Source: Schaalia dentiphila ATCC 17982 (GTDB lineage: Bacteria > Actinomycetota > Actinomycetes > Actinomycetales > Actinomycetaceae). Taken from it: a stretch of 64,000 nt of DNA. Position numbers and translations under genes: made by a program. The DNA lies in assembly GCF_000154225.1 (NCBI RefSeq), contig NZ_DS264586.1, forward strand, positions 1,952,527-2,016,526. Reading direction: 5' to 3'. The notes beneath the pieces are model-generated. The model was not told where the DNA came from and ran no database searches. It saw only the letters and a program-made list of their open reading frames with translations. Shown here piece after piece: positions 7,726 through 16,802 of the stretch (its first letter is position 1; each line of letters opens with the position of its first letter).

Positions 7726-8742
7726 TCAGTTCTCGGACACGAAGCGGTCCACGCGGGCGAGCAGCTCGTCCTTCTCGTCATCTGAGATCCACGCGATCTC
7801 GATGGAGTTGCGGGCGATGCGCTCCAGGTCCGCGCGGCCGAGGTCGAAACGCTCAGCAAGCGCCAGGTAGTTGTCGCCGACGTATCCGCCGAAGTAGGCG
7901 GGGTCGTCGGAGTTGACGCTGACCTTCACCCCCGCGGCAGTCAGTTCGACGATCTCCTTGCCCTTCATCTCCTCGGTGACGAAGGAGTTGGACAGGGGGC
8001 ACGAGGTCAGGCCGATGCCGTGGTCGCGGGCGTAGGCGACCAGCTCGGGATCCTCGACGATGTTCGTGCCGTGGTCGAGGCGCTCGGTGCCCAGCTCGGT
8101 GAGGGCCGCGCGGATGTTATCAATCGAGCCAACCTGGTCGATGTCGCAGTGCATCGTCACATGCAGGCCGGTCTGGCGGGCCAGGGCGAAGACATCGGCA
8201 AACTTCGTGGGCGGGTTATCACGCTCGTCAGAGTCCAGGCCCACGCCGATGAACATGTCCTTGTAAGGCAGGGCTGCCTGGAGGGTCTCGAGTGCGGACT
8301 GCGCGCTCATATCGCGCAGGAAGCACAGGATGAGGTCGGCAGACAGGCCGGCCTCGCGGGCCTCGACGACAGCGCGGTGATAGCCGCGGATGACCGTCTC
8401 GATCGCAATACCGCGCGAGGTGTGAGCCTGCGGATCGAAGAAGCACTCAGCACGCACGACACCGTTGGCTCGGGCGCGCTCGAAGTAGGCGGCGGCCAGG
8501 TCGTGGAAGTCGTCCTCATCCTGGAGGACGTCCATCGCCGGGTAGTAGACGGCCAGGAAGGACGTCAGGTCGTTGAACTGGTAGGTCGCCTGGACTTCCT
8601 CGACCGTGGACTGGCCGATGTCGACGCCATTCTTGCGGGCGAGGGCCAGCTTCAGGTCCGGCTCGAGGGTGCCTTCCAGGTGCAGGTGCAGCTCGGCCTT
8701 GGGCAGTCCGAAGGCGAAGTCGCGGGTCACGTCGGTGCTCAT
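7726..8742 (-). CDS. Adenosine/adenine deaminase family protein
   Basis: Zinc-dependent purine deaminase of the adenosine deaminase superfamily. 338 residues from the ATG at 8742, which follows AGGAC. The metal site HLHLEG is near residue 18. A later histidine sits in HCDIDQ, and the metal/catalytic aspartates are in SVNSDDPAYFGGYVGDN. The form NSDDPAYFGG resembles the subgroup shown to act on adenine rather than the NTDDP form of classical adenosine deaminases, so adenine deaminase is at least as likely as adenosine deaminase. Transcribed alone; hairpins on both sides. Confidence 0.85.
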   Translation of the reverse strand: MSTDVTRDFAFGLPKAELHLHLEGTLEPDLKLALARKNGVDIGQSTVEEVQATYQFNDLTSFLAVYYPAMDVLQDEDDFHDLAAAYFERARANGVVRAECFFDPQAHTSRGIAIETVIRGYHRAVVEAREAGLSADLILCFLRDMSAQSALETLQAALPYKDMFIGVGLDSDERDNPPTKFADVFALARQTGLHVTMHCDIDQVGSIDNIRAALTELGTERLDHGTNIVEDPELVAYARDHGIGLTSCPLSNSFVTEEMKGKEIVELTAAGVKVSVNSDDPAYFGGYVGDNYLALAERFDLGRADLERIARNSIEIAWISDDEKDELLARVDRFVSEN

Positions 8743-8758
8743 ATGTCCTCCACAGATA

Positions 8759-8804
8759 ACGGGGCGGGTGTCGCGGAACAATTGTCCCACTCCACCCGCC
8801 CCGT
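8759..8804 (-). terminator. Terminator hairpin after pepC
   Basis: Perfect 11-bp stem ACGGGGCGGGT (8759-8769) with ACCCGCCCCGT (8794-8804). It lies between the stop of pepC and the start of the purine deaminase gene, both on the minus strand. Confidence 0.65.
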
Positions 8805-8872
8805 GCTGAGGGAGGTCACATAGCGAACGGTCCGACGCGGTGGTCGCCGTTCACCGGGTCAGACCGGCCGTC

Positions 8873-10204
8873 TCAGGCCAGCGCGCCCATCGGGTCCCAT
8901 GCAGGCAGGTGCAGCGGTTCCTCGGTGATGACCGCGCGCAGGTCCTCAGGCAAGTCGTCCACGTGCACGGCCACCTCAAACACGTTGGCGTCGAACCAGG
9001 CGGCGTCCATCGTGAAGAAGCCCTTCTCACCGGGTTCCTCGCCCCAGGAGTTCTCCACGCGGAAGCGGCGGGCATTGCCCTCCTCGTCGATGTCGACGCC
9101 GGTGAAGAGCATCGCGTGGTTCATCGCGGACTCGCCCGTGTTGACGCGCTGCTCCTTCGAGGTGGAGAAGTCCACGCCGAAGAGGTTATCGAAGTCGTAG
9201 AGGCCGTCGACGAACAGGCCGGAGGCGCGGTCAGACTGCTGGCCGCAGTCGGCTCCGAACCAGACGGCGCGGCCCGAGGTCAGGATGGAGGCCGTGATCT
9301 CGCGGATCTGCTCGACGGGGGTGTTCACGTAGAGGATCGGGCGCCCGCCGACGACGTTGCCCATGTGGTCGACCGTGAGGGTGTGCCCCTTGGGGTGCTC
9401 GGTGCGCGGGTCATCAACGAGGCACACGTACTGCGTGAGGTCCACGTCCACGTAGCGCTGGTAGAACTCGCGCGGGGTGAGGACGCCGTCGCGGTGGAAC
9501 TCGTCCTTGTCGTCGCGCCACTCCCACTCGAAAGAGGCCGGGGGCTCGCCCAGGCAGATGACGAGGATGCGCCACACGTCGGCCAGCGCGGCCTCCTTGA
9601 CCTCGAGAATCTCCTCCTCGGAGGCGCCGGCCTCGACGAGGGAGCGCAGCTCGAGGGCCGTGCGGCGCAGGACGACCTTCAGGCGGGCGTTCATGGGGGC
9701 GGTGTGGCCGGAGGACTCGGTCTCGGGCATCGCGACCTTGGGGACGAGGCCGTGCTTGAGGTAGAGGGAGACCGCCATGTCCCACTGGCCGCCGTCGGAG
9801 AGGACGTCGCCGAGCAGGAACTGCAGGAGGCGGCCGTCAAGTTCCTCGGTCTTCGCGGTCGCGATAATGTCGGTGAGGAAGAAGTTGGCGCGCTCGAACT
9901 TGTCCCAGAACAGCACGTAGTTCTGCGAGAACTCGAAGTCCTTGAGCCCCAGGCGGGTGCGCGCGGTCGAGCGCAGCAGGTTCAGGGAGGAGAAGAGCCA
10001 GCAGCGGCCGGACTTCTTCTGCGACGTCACCTTCCAGTCGTCCACCTTGTGGGACACAACCGTGGGGGTAGCGACCACCTTGGCGCGGTCGAAGGCGACC
10101 GGCTCGACGCCGGCGTGGGAGACCGCGTTGCGTGCAACCGCGCGGGCGGAGTCTGAGGATGCGTGCAGGGAGGCGACGAATTCGTCGGTGATTTCGTGTG
10201 CCAT
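8873..10204 (-). CDS. pepC: Aminopeptidase C (bleomycin hydrolase family, C1B)
   Basis: Cytosolic papain-fold cysteine aminopeptidase that trims peptides. 443 residues, the normal family length. The nucleophile cysteine is in KSGRCWLFSSLN (near residue 70). The catalytic histidine is in NHAMLFTGVDIDEEG and the asparagine in RVENSWGEE. The start is taken at the ATG at 10204, after AAAGGAACG. It is divergently transcribed from galM across 126 bases that should hold both promoters. No signal peptide, as expected for an intracellular enzyme. Confidence 0.96.
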   Translation of the reverse strand: MAHEITDEFVASLHASSDSARAVARNAVSHAGVEPVAFDRAKVVATPTVVSHKVDDWKVTSQKKSGRCWLFSSLNLLRSTARTRLGLKDFEFSQNYVLFWDKFERANFFLTDIIATAKTEELDGRLLQFLLGDVLSDGGQWDMAVSLYLKHGLVPKVAMPETESSGHTAPMNARLKVVLRRTALELRSLVEAGASEEEILEVKEAALADVWRILVICLGEPPASFEWEWRDDKDEFHRDGVLTPREFYQRYVDVDLTQYVCLVDDPRTEHPKGHTLTVDHMGNVVGGRPILYVNTPVEQIREITASILTSGRAVWFGADCGQQSDRASGLFVDGLYDFDNLFGVDFSTSKEQRVNTGESAMNHAMLFTGVDIDEEGNARRFRVENSWGEEPGEKGFFTMDAAWFDANVFEVAVHVDDLPEDLRAVITEEPLHLPAWDPMGALA

Positions 10205-10330
10205 GGGACGAGGCGTTCCTTTCAATCGAGATTCATTCTCTATAAGGATACGCTTTTCGTAGTGACGCAGACGACTCAACTCCGTTTAGAATGAGTGTTA
10301 TTCATGTTCAGTGCATGCGAAGGAGCATCA

Positions 10331-11230
10331 ATGTTGGACCGGAGTGCATCGGGCCGCGAGATCGTTTTACAGGCCGGGGACTACGAGGCGCGGATCGTCA
10401 CCGTCGGCGCCGGTCTGGCTGGCCTTCGCTACCGCGGGCACGAGCTCATTGTCTCCCACGCCGTGAACGAGTGCCCCCCGGGATACCTGGGCAAAGTGCT
10501 CATGCCGTGGCCGAACCGCGTCGCAGGCGGCTCCTACTCGTGGGAGGGAAGCTCCTACGACCTTCCCGTCGACGAGCCCGCTTTCGGGACTGCGCTCCAC
10601 GGTTTCGTGGCCTTCCAGGAGTGGGAGATCGCCGAGGCCGACTCTTCCTCTGTCCTCCTGCGCACCCTCATTGCAGCGCGCTATTCCTACCCGTGGACGC
10701 TTCTCGCGCACGCACGCTACAGCCTGGACGCGGACGCGGGTCTCACCGTCGAGCTGTCGGCGACGAACATCGGAGAGGGCACAGCCCCCTACGGCGTCGG
10801 CTTCCACCCATACCTGGCCGTCGACGGGCTACCAGCAGACGAGCTGGAGTTCGAGAATCCCGCGTCGATCATCTACGAGGCCGACGCGTCCATGATCCCG
10901 GTGGCCGCCCACGACGTGGCCTCCTTCGGGCTGGACTTCCGCTCCCCTACCATCATCGGCGCCTCCCGCCTGGACCACGCCTTCGCAGGCCTACCCGAGG
11001 GAACCTGGGCCGTGACACTGCGCGACCCGTCTTCTGGCGTGGGCGTGTCACTGTCCTCGGATGCGCGCTGGCTGCAGGTTTACTCGGCCGACTACATCGG
11101 CCGCGTGGGCGTGGCCGTCGAGCCGATGAGCTGCCCGCCCAACGCCTTCAACTCCGGCACGGACGTGATCGCCCTGAACGCGGGCGAGACCCACACGCTG
11201 AGCGCGCGGATCTCCGGGTTTGAGAGCTGA
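10331..11230 (+). CDS. galM: Aldose 1-epimerase family protein
   Basis: Interconverts alpha and beta anomers of hexoses such as galactose or glucose. 299 residues. Family residues are visible in PWPNRVAGGSYSWEG, ALHGFV (catalytic histidine), GVGFHPYLAV (second histidine) and AVEPMSCPPNAFNSG with the catalytic glutamate. The ATG follows AAGGAGCATCA, a clear ribosome-binding site, and is preferred over an upstream in-frame ATG. It stands alone, convergent with rsmE across 6 bases. It could feed galactose released by the beta-galactosidase encoded 45 kb away. Confidence 0.93.
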   Translation: MLDRSASGREIVLQAGDYEARIVTVGAGLAGLRYRGHELIVSHAVNECPPGYLGKVLMPWPNRVAGGSYSWEGSSYDLPVDEPAFGTALHGFVAFQEWEIAEADSSSVLLRTLIAARYSYPWTLLAHARYSLDADAGLTVELSATNIGEGTAPYGVGFHPYLAVDGLPADELEFENPASIIYEADASMIPVAAHDVASFGLDFRSPTIIGASRLDHAFAGLPEGTWAVTLRDPSSGVGVSLSSDARWLQVYSADYIGRVGVAVEPMSCPPNAFNSGTDVIALNAGETHTLSARISGFES

Positions 11231-11236
11231 CGAATC

Positions 11237-12025
11237 CTAGTATTTCCCAGCGGCGGCGCGGATCAGCGTGAGTGCGACCGCGCCGGCCGTGGAGGAGCGC
11301 AGAACGTTGTCTCCCAGCCCAATCGCGCGGGCACCGGCGTCCACCAGCTGCGCAGTCTCCTCGGCTCCGATGCCACCCTCGGGGCCCACGATGAGCGCAA
11401 TGCGTGCGGGCAGAGTCCCGTCCGCGCGAGACTCCTGAACGCGGGCGAGAGCGGCACCGAGCGAATCCATCGCCTCCTCGTGACAGACGAAGGCCACCCC
11501 GGCCTCGACAATCAGGGAGGCAACCCAGGAGGCGAGCTCGCGGCTGTCCTTAACGTCCTCGACGACCGGAACAAAGGCGCGGCGTGACTGCTTGGCGGCC
11601 GCGCGGGCCACGCCCTCCCACTTCGCGCGCCCCTTCTCAGCCTTCGGGCCCTTCCACAGGACGATCGCACGCTGGGAGGCCCACGGGATCACCCGGTCGA
11701 TGCCGATCTCCGTGCAGATTTCGACGGCGGCCTCGTCGCGCCCACCCTTGGCGAGCGCCTGGACGAGGATGACCTCGGGACTCGAGGCGTCCTCCCGGAC
11801 GAGCTCGCGCACGACAAGGGACAGCGAGGCCTTATCGCTCCCACTTACCTCGCACGTCGCGCGCGCACCGGCGCCGTCGACGACGTCGACCCACTCCCCC
11901 GCGCCGATGCGGCGCACGGAGGCTGCGTGACGCCCCTCGGCTCCTCCAAGCGTCGCGCTGTCCCCCACGGACAGGGACGCAAGGGGCGGGGTCAGGTCCT
12001 CAGCGAGGAAAACGGGCAGCGTCAC
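11237..12025 (-). CDS. rsmE: 16S rRNA (uracil1498-N3)-methyltransferase
   Basis: SPOUT-class methyltransferase acting on the small-subunit rRNA. 262 residues from a GTG. The N-terminal PUA-like part is followed by the knotted catalytic part with RVIPWASQRAIVLWKG, the SAM-binding LIVGPEGGIGAEE, and the closing LGDNVLRSSTAGAVAL. These are all diagnostic. It starts 6 bases after the dnaJ stop, the usual hrcA-dnaJ-rsmE arrangement of actinobacteria. Confidence 0.95.
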   Translation of the reverse strand: MTLPVFLAEDLTPPLASLSVGDSATLGGAEGRHAASVRRIGAGEWVDVVDGAGARATCEVSGSDKASLSLVVRELVREDASSPEVILVQALAKGGRDEAAVEICTEIGIDRVIPWASQRAIVLWKGPKAEKGRAKWEGVARAAAKQSRRAFVPVVEDVKDSRELASWVASLIVEAGVAFVCHEEAMDSLGAALARVQESRADGTLPARIALIVGPEGGIGAEETAQLVDAGARAIGLGDNVLRSSTAGAVALTLIRAAAGKY

Positions 12026-12031
12026 GGTGCA

Positions 12032-13150
12032 TCACCCCATGAAGGTGTCGCGGAGCCTATCAAAGAACGAGGCCTGCTGACGATGGGGCTCCACACGGAC
12101 CTCGCCGCGCACCTTTGCCAGCTCCTCGAGCAGCTCACGCGACTTGTCGTCGAGCTTCTTGGGAATCTGAACGTCCACGTGCACGTGCATCGAACCACGC
12201 CCCGAGCGCTGCAGGTGACCGACGCCCAGGCCCTCCAGAACGATGTCGTCGTTGGGCTGCGTGCCCGGATTAATCGTCACGGTCTTCTTACCGTCGAGGG
12301 TCTCCAGCTCAAACTCGGTGCCCAGCGCCGCCGTGGTCATCGGGATCGTGATCCACGTGTGCAGGTCGTCGCCTCGGCGATCGAACACGGGGTGCTTCTT
12401 CTCGCGGATCAGCAGGTACAGGTCGCCGTTCGGGCCACCGCCGGGGCCAACCTCGGCCTCACCGCTGACACGAATCTGTGTCCCCTCGCTGGCACCGGCC
12501 GGGATGTTGATGTTAAGGGTGCGACGAGTGCGCACGCGACCCGCTCCCGAGCACTCGGCACACGGGGTGGCAATCGTGTTGCCGTATCCCTGACACGACG
12601 GGCAGGGCGCCTGCGTCTGCATACGGCCGAAGAGCGAGTTCTGAATCTGGGTGATAAAGCCCGAGCCGTGACAGGTGGTGCACTGCGTGGGCGAGGTGCC
12701 CGGCTGGCACATCGAGCCGTTGCAGGCGTCGCACAGGACGTGAGTGTCGAAAGAGACCTCCTTGGCGGCACCGAAGGCGGCGTCCTCCAGGGTGATGTCG
12801 ACGGTCACCTGCTTGTCCTTGCCGCGACGCACGCGGGAAGCCGGGCCCGCAGCGGAGGCGCCGAAGCCACCGCTGAACATGGCTTCGAAGATGTCGGAGA
12901 ATCCACCGAAGCCGGCGCCCGCACCCGCGCCACCGCCGCGCAGAGCATCAGGACCACCGATGTCGTACATCTGGCGCTTCTCGGGATCCGAGAGCGTCTC
13001 GTAGGCGACGGACAGCTCCTTGAAGGCTTCCTCGGAGTCGGCTCCCGCGTAGTCGGGGTGAAGCTTACGCGCGAGCTTGCGGTAGGCCTTCTTAATCTCG
13101 TCCTGGCTGGCGTCACGGGTGACACCGAGAACCTCGTAGTAGTCTCTCAC
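12032..13150 (-). CDS. dnaJ: Chaperone DnaJ
   Basis: Hsp40 co-chaperone of DnaK. 372 residues from a GTG. J domain at residues 1-65 with HPD in KLHPDYAG. A Gly/Phe-rich linker ([17 protein letters not shown]) follows. There are four zinc-binding CxxCxGxG-type repeats: CDACNGSM, which departs from the consensus, then [16 protein letters not shown] and CAECSGAG. The substrate-binding C-terminal domains come last. This is the DnaJ2 type, encoded directly after its repressor hrcA (51-base gap). Confidence 0.96.
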   Translation of the reverse strand: MRDYYEVLGVTRDASQDEIKKAYRKLARKLHPDYAGADSEEAFKELSVAYETLSDPEKRQMYDIGGPDALRGGGAGAGAGFGGFSDIFEAMFSGGFGASAAGPASRVRRGKDKQVTVDITLEDAAFGAAKEVSFDTHVLCDACNGSMCQPGTSPTQCTTCHGSGFITQIQNSLFGRMQTQAPCPSCQGYGNTIATPCAECSGAGRVRTRRTLNINIPAGASEGTQIRVSGEAEVGPGGGPNGDLYLLIREKKHPVFDRRGDDLHTWITIPMTTAALGTEFELETLDGKKTVTINPGTQPNDDIVLEGLGVGHLQRSGRGSMHVHVDVQIPKKLDDKSRELLEELAKVRGEVRVEPHRQQASFFDRLRDTFMG

Positions 13151-13201
13151 GGCTGTTCTTTCTTCTCGTGGGGGATGTTCATCAACGTCTGTGGGGCGAC
13201 A

Positions 13202-14245
13202 TTAGTCGCCGTGCTGGGAGGCGAGATAGCGTGACAGGTAGGCGGCGACTGCTCGCACAGAGCTCATGGTGCGTGCGTAGTCCATGCGCATGGGGCCAAC
13301 GATGCCCAGGTGCGCGGATCCGACGGAGTCTCCGGCGCCGGCACGGTACGTGCCCGTGACGACGGCGGCTTCCGCCAGGCCGTCGTGGGGATTCTCGGCG
13401 CCGATACTCACGTGCACGTCAGCGCCCGGGTCGGCCTCGGCGAAGAGACGCATGAGGACAACCTGCTCCTCGAGAGCGTCAAGGACGGGGGCAATGTCGT
13501 GAAAGTCGAGGGCTCCACGGGCCAGGTTCGCAGCGCCCGCGACAACGATCTTCGACTCGCTCTGACCGCTCAGGACGTCCGTGAGAGCTGAACCGATCGC
13601 GGCGACGGTTCCGACCAGCTCAGGCCGGGCCGAGGCCGTGGCCTCGTCAACGCAGGCCTGCGCGGTCGCAGAGGTCGCGCCGTCGCAGTGGTGGCGCAGG
13701 TGTTCGCGTACCTCGCGCAGCTGCCCATCGTCGAGGGGCGCGTGAAGAGTGAGGCTGCGCTCCCCGACCTCGCCGTCCGCGGTGATGACGACGACAAGGA
13801 CGCGACCGGGAGCCAGAGTGATGACCTCGAGGTGCTTGAGGACGCGCACGCGCGCCCCCGGATACTGCACGAGGGCCACCTGATGCGTCACCTGGGCGAG
13901 GAGACGAACGGAGCGCTCCACGACGTCGTCGATATCGATGGACTCAGCCAGGAAGGTCTCGAGGGCGTGGCGTTCCGGCCCGCTCATCGGCTTGAGCTCC
14001 GCGAGTCGATCAACGAACACGCGGTAGCCGCGGTCGGTCGGCACACGCCCCGCAGAGGTGTGGGGCTGATAGATGAGGCCGGCTTCCTCCAGCACCGCCA
14101 TGTCGTTGCGGATGGTCGCGGATGAGACGCCGAGGCCTCCGGCGGCGATCGCCTTGGAGCCGACGGGTTCGCGGGTGGCCACGTACTGGGTGACGATGGC
14201 GCGCAGGACGTCGAGCCTGCGGTTTTGTGCACTGTTGCGTGTCAT
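13202..14245 (-). CDS. hrcA: Heat-inducible transcription repressor HrcA
   Basis: Represses class I heat-shock genes by binding CIRCE. 347 residues. The N-terminal winged helix is visible in RLDVLRAIVTQYVATREPVG followed by VSSATIRNDMAVLEEAGLI and HTSAGRVPTDRGYR, the strongest HrcA signature. The long C-terminal domain is normal. A CIRCE-like operator lies 17 bases upstream of the ATG, so autoregulation of hrcA-dnaJ-rsmE is expected. Confidence 0.97.
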   Translation of the reverse strand: MTRNSAQNRRLDVLRAIVTQYVATREPVGSKAIAAGGLGVSSATIRNDMAVLEEAGLIYQPHTSAGRVPTDRGYRVFVDRLAELKPMSGPERHALETFLAESIDIDDVVERSVRLLAQVTHQVALVQYPGARVRVLKHLEVITLAPGRVLVVVITADGEVGERSLTLHAPLDDGQLREVREHLRHHCDGATSATAQACVDEATASARPELVGTVAAIGSALTDVLSGQSESKIVVAGAANLARGALDFHDIAPVLDALEEQVVLMRLFAEADPGADVHVSIGAENPHDGLAEAAVVTGTYRAGAGDSVGSAHLGIVGPMRMDYARTMSSVRAVAAYLSRYLASQHGD

Positions 14246-14262
14246 GCCACCTCCTCCCGTTC

Positions 14263-14287
14263 TGGCACTCCTGCTTCCTGAGTGCCA
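14263..14287 (-). promoter_or_regulatory. CIRCE operator for HrcA
   Basis: Inverted repeat TGGCACTC - 9 bases - GAGTGCCA. This matches the CIRCE consensus TTAGCACTC-N9-GAGTGCTAA except for the outer A to G changes, which are symmetrical. It is located immediately upstream of hrcA. Confidence 0.9.
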
Positions 14288-14339
14288 ATGCTACTCCTCG
14301 CAGCCAATCGGGGGCGACATGAGGGCCGCGCCAGGTGTG

Positions 14340-14366
14340 CGCCCAGCGCGAACCTCACACTGGGCG
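14340..14366 (-). terminator. Weak hairpin after the DUF3097 gene
   Basis: CGCCCAG (14340-14346) pairs with CTGGGCG (14360-14366), just after the DUF3097 stop and before the CIRCE site. Short stem and no T-run, so low confidence. Confidence 0.35.
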
Positions 14367-14373
14367 ACGCAAG

Positions 14374-15276
14374 TCATCGCGCCCAGGGCACGGTCACGAA
14401 GTCGATGAGCTCCTCAACCCGCCCCAGCAGCGCCGGCTCAAGGTCGCGGTAGGTGCGCACGGTCGACAGGATCCGCTTCCACCCCACGGCGATGTCACGC
14501 TGGTCAGCGTGCGGCCAGCCGAGAGCCTCGAGGGTTCCATGCTTGATATCGGTGCCAGGCGGAATGTCGGGCCAGCGCTCAAGGCCAACACGGGCGGGCT
14601 TGACAGCCTGCCAGATGTCGACGAACGGATGGCCGAGCACGAGGACCGCGCCCGGCCAACGCGCGGACACTGCCTCGGCAATGCGCGACTCCTTCGAACC
14701 GGGAACCATGTGGTCGACGAGAACGCCCGCACGCGCGGTGTCCGTCGGGCCGAAAACCTCCAAGATCGCCTCAAGGTTGTCAACACCTTCGAGAAGCTGC
14801 ACGGCGATCCCGGCCTCGGCCAGGTCCTCGCCCCACACGTGCTGGACAAGCTCCGCGTCGTGGCGCCCCTCGACCCAGATGCGCGAGCGCTTGGCGACCT
14901 TAGGTCCGCTCGACGCGGGAGCGAAAGATCCGGAGTTGGTGATGCGCCGCCCCGACGCACTCACCTGGGTTCCCGGCGAGGCCTGGGCGGGGGCAGGGCG
15001 CGGAGGCAGCGCCTCGATGGGGCGCCCCTCAAGCCAGAAGCCGGGGCCAAGGGGGAAGGACCGACGTACGCCTCGACGATCTTCGAGTTCAACGAGGTGA
15101 ACACCACCAGACTTCTCCACGCGCGTCACTGCGCCAACCCAGCCCGAGGCCACGTCTTCGAGGACCATGCCGATCTCAACGTGGACGGCCTGCGAACGCG
15201 GACGCCGCGCTCCCGGCCCGTCGCGGTGCGGGTCATGGGCGAAAATGTTGCAGCCGTAGGGATCTGAGCTATTCAC
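14374..15276 (-). CDS. DUF3097 family protein
   Basis: Conserved actinobacterial protein of unknown function, 300 residues from a GTG. The N-terminal third is a small beta-rich segment ending in ELEDRRGVRRSFPLGPGFWLEG. The C-terminal half contains RIWVEGRHDAELVQHVWGEDL, LEGVDNLEAIL and GVLVDHMVPGSKESRIAE. The E...D and DHM pattern recalls a Toprim-like metal site, which I infer rather than see proven. No signal or membrane segments. It lies between hrcA and the DUF3307-like gene on the same strand. Confidence 0.8.
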   Translation of the reverse strand: MNSSDPYGCNIFAHDPHRDGPGARRPRSQAVHVEIGMVLEDVASGWVGAVTRVEKSGGVHLVELEDRRGVRRSFPLGPGFWLEGRPIEALPPRPAPAQASPGTQVSASGRRITNSGSFAPASSGPKVAKRSRIWVEGRHDAELVQHVWGEDLAEAGIAVQLLEGVDNLEAILEVFGPTDTARAGVLVDHMVPGSKESRIAEAVSARWPGAVLVLGHPFVDIWQAVKPARVGLERWPDIPPGTDIKHGTLEALGWPHADQRDIAVGWKRILSTVRTYRDLEPALLGRVEELIDFVTVPWAR

Positions 15277-15301
15277 CCGGCATACTCTAGCGGCACGGGA
15301 A

Positions 15302-16120
15302 TCAGTGTAGGCTCACGACACGAATGAGCATCGACACGAGAGCGGCCAGAATCCACGAGGAGACCGAGCCGATCAGGAACTCTTCGGCCTTCTCGCCCGT
15401 CGAATCCTGCGAGATCTCGGGGAATCGAATAACCCCCTTGGCAGCAACGACAGCCGCGATCGCAACCTCTGCGCCAGCACCGGCCAGAACGATGATGAGC
15501 AGACGCTCGAGCGGCCCGATCCAGCGCCCGCCACGCAGAGCCGTCACTTCCTCGTCCTCCGCCTGCGCGCCCAAGATGGGTAGCGCACCGGAGATGACTT
15601 CGGGTTCCGCGGACTCCTCCGCGTCATCTTCGCCGCCTTCCGCATCCACCACCGGCATCGCCGGAAGAACGGGAGCGTTGATCCACCCGGGCACGGGAGC
15701 GGAGGCACGGCCGCGCGCGCACTGCAGAATCGCCGTGATCAGGTGATTCACAGGACCCGTCACCAGGAAGAGAACCGCAATAGTCAGGTCGATGGGGTGC
15801 CCTGAGCGCAGCGACAGCAGAGGGAAGTTCAACGGATCCAGGCTCAGCAGCGCGACGAAGCCGACGGACGCCAACGCCCAGCGAGCGAGAACGCCGCGCG
15901 CCGACGGATCGACAAGGTCCCAAGCGAACCACACGAGCGCGAGAGTCGCACCGATTGCATTCGCAACGGCGCTCACACCCAGAATAAACCAGGAGTAGCA
16001 GATCACTGCGAGGAGCAGCGTCAGAAAGAGCGACAGGCGTCGCGACCAGCGGCGCGGGTCAGAGGTGAGAAGTACGGTCAGCTCCGAGGCGGCGATGCCC
16101 AGGAGAAGAACTTCATGCAC
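15302..16120 (-). CDS. DUF3307-like integral membrane protein, partner of the SatD-like gene
   Basis: 272 residues from the GTG at 16118-16120, inside the end of the satD-like gene (8-base overlap), so the two are translationally coupled. About four hydrophobic segments lie in residues 1-135. An acidic loop rich in E and D follows (about 150-185), and two more hydrophobic segments are at the C-terminus. The end, GGRWIGPLERLLIIVLAG then AAKGVIRFPEI and FLIGSVSSWILAAL, matches the conserved core I associate with DUF3307 proteins, which are commonly encoded next to SatD. Function unknown; a membrane effector or sensor for its partner is plausible. Confidence 0.7.
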   Translation of the reverse strand: MHEVLLLGIAASELTVLLTSDPRRWSRRLSLFLTLLLAVICYSWFILGVSAVANAIGATLALVWFAWDLVDPSARGVLARWALASVGFVALLSLDPLNFPLLSLRSGHPIDLTIAVLFLVTGPVNHLITAILQCARGRASAPVPGWINAPVLPAMPVVDAEGGEDDAEESAEPEVISGALPILGAQAEDEEVTALRGGRWIGPLERLLIIVLAGAGAEVAIAAVVAAKGVIRFPEISQDSTGEKAEEFLIGSVSSWILAALVSMLIRVVSLH

Positions 16121-16802
16121 GAGCGGCCTCCGCGATGATGAGTGAAGACTGAATGAGCCCCGCCCCCGTGCCCCGAGCAAAGTCCGAAATGGCCTGCTGC
16201 GACAGCTTCTCGACGCGGGCGATCTCCACCTGCGTCTTACCCAGCAGCAGCGAGGCCGTGATGCGACGATGACGCGCCGACAGCTTGAGAATCGAATGAT
16301 CGCGCAGGCTCAGCATGGCGTTGATGCAGGTCTGGCAGTGCGAGGAGAACTCGGATTCGACGGACGCGTGCGCCATGAACCACGTGCGAATGAAGGGGTT
16401 CGAGGCATCTTGCACATCGTGCGCACGATTGATCGCTGCTCGGGCAGCCCACCACGCGGATCCATCCTGAAGAGCCGCCGACTCTGCGCCACGGCCGCGG
16501 GCCGGAGCCTGGCGATGCACGCCCGATGCGAACTCCTCGATCCGACCGGCACCGATGCCGAAGCGCAGCTGAAGCTGCGGGGGAAGGAGAAGCTGCGCAC
16601 GCAGCGTCAGGAGGAGAGCATCCTCGAGCGTGTAGGCGACCGCCTGAAACTCGTCACCCACCGTCGGGTACGGAGCCTGCAGGAGAGCCAGCCCCTCACT
16701 GGCCCGTTCCAAGACTGCTTCAAAGATCCTCTGAGCGTCTGCACGATTGGTCAACGTACGAGAGCCCACGATGTCAGCAATGACTGAGTATCGCAGAGTC
16801 AC
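16113..16802 (-). CDS. SatD family protein with class III cyclase-like N-domain and C-terminal HTH
   Basis: 229 residues if started at the GTG at 16800-16802. Named by resemblance to streptococcal SatD, whose role is unknown. The N-terminal half reads like a nucleotide-cyclase palm: VIADIVGSR with Asp10, TVGDEFQAVAY with Asp50, LRFGIGAG (80-86), then GSAWWAARAAI (114-124) where class III cyclases have GxxVNxAARL. Both metal-binding aspartates and the arginine (Arg121) are kept, but the catalytic asparagine position is Trp. Residues 172-212 (LSARHRRITASLLLG then KTQVEIARVEKLSQQAIS) look like a helix-turn-helix of sigma-4 type. The start is uncertain because the ribosome-binding site AAGGAAAAG is distant. 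Confidence 0.72.
   Translation of the reverse strand: MTLRYSVIADIVGSRTLTNRADAQRIFEAVLERASEGLALLQAPYPTVGDEFQAVAYTLEDALLLTLRAQLLLPPQLQLRFGIGAGRIEEFASGVHRQAPARGRGAESAALQDGSAWWAARAAINRAHDVQDASNPFIRTWFMAHASVESEFSSHCQTCINAMLSLRDHSILKLSARHRRITASLLLGKTQVEIARVEKLSQQAISDFARGTGAGLIQSSLIIAEAARA

Noticed and set aside
8840..10156. 438-codon plus-strand frame opposite pepC
   Set aside because: Antisense to a complete, conserved peptidase gene.
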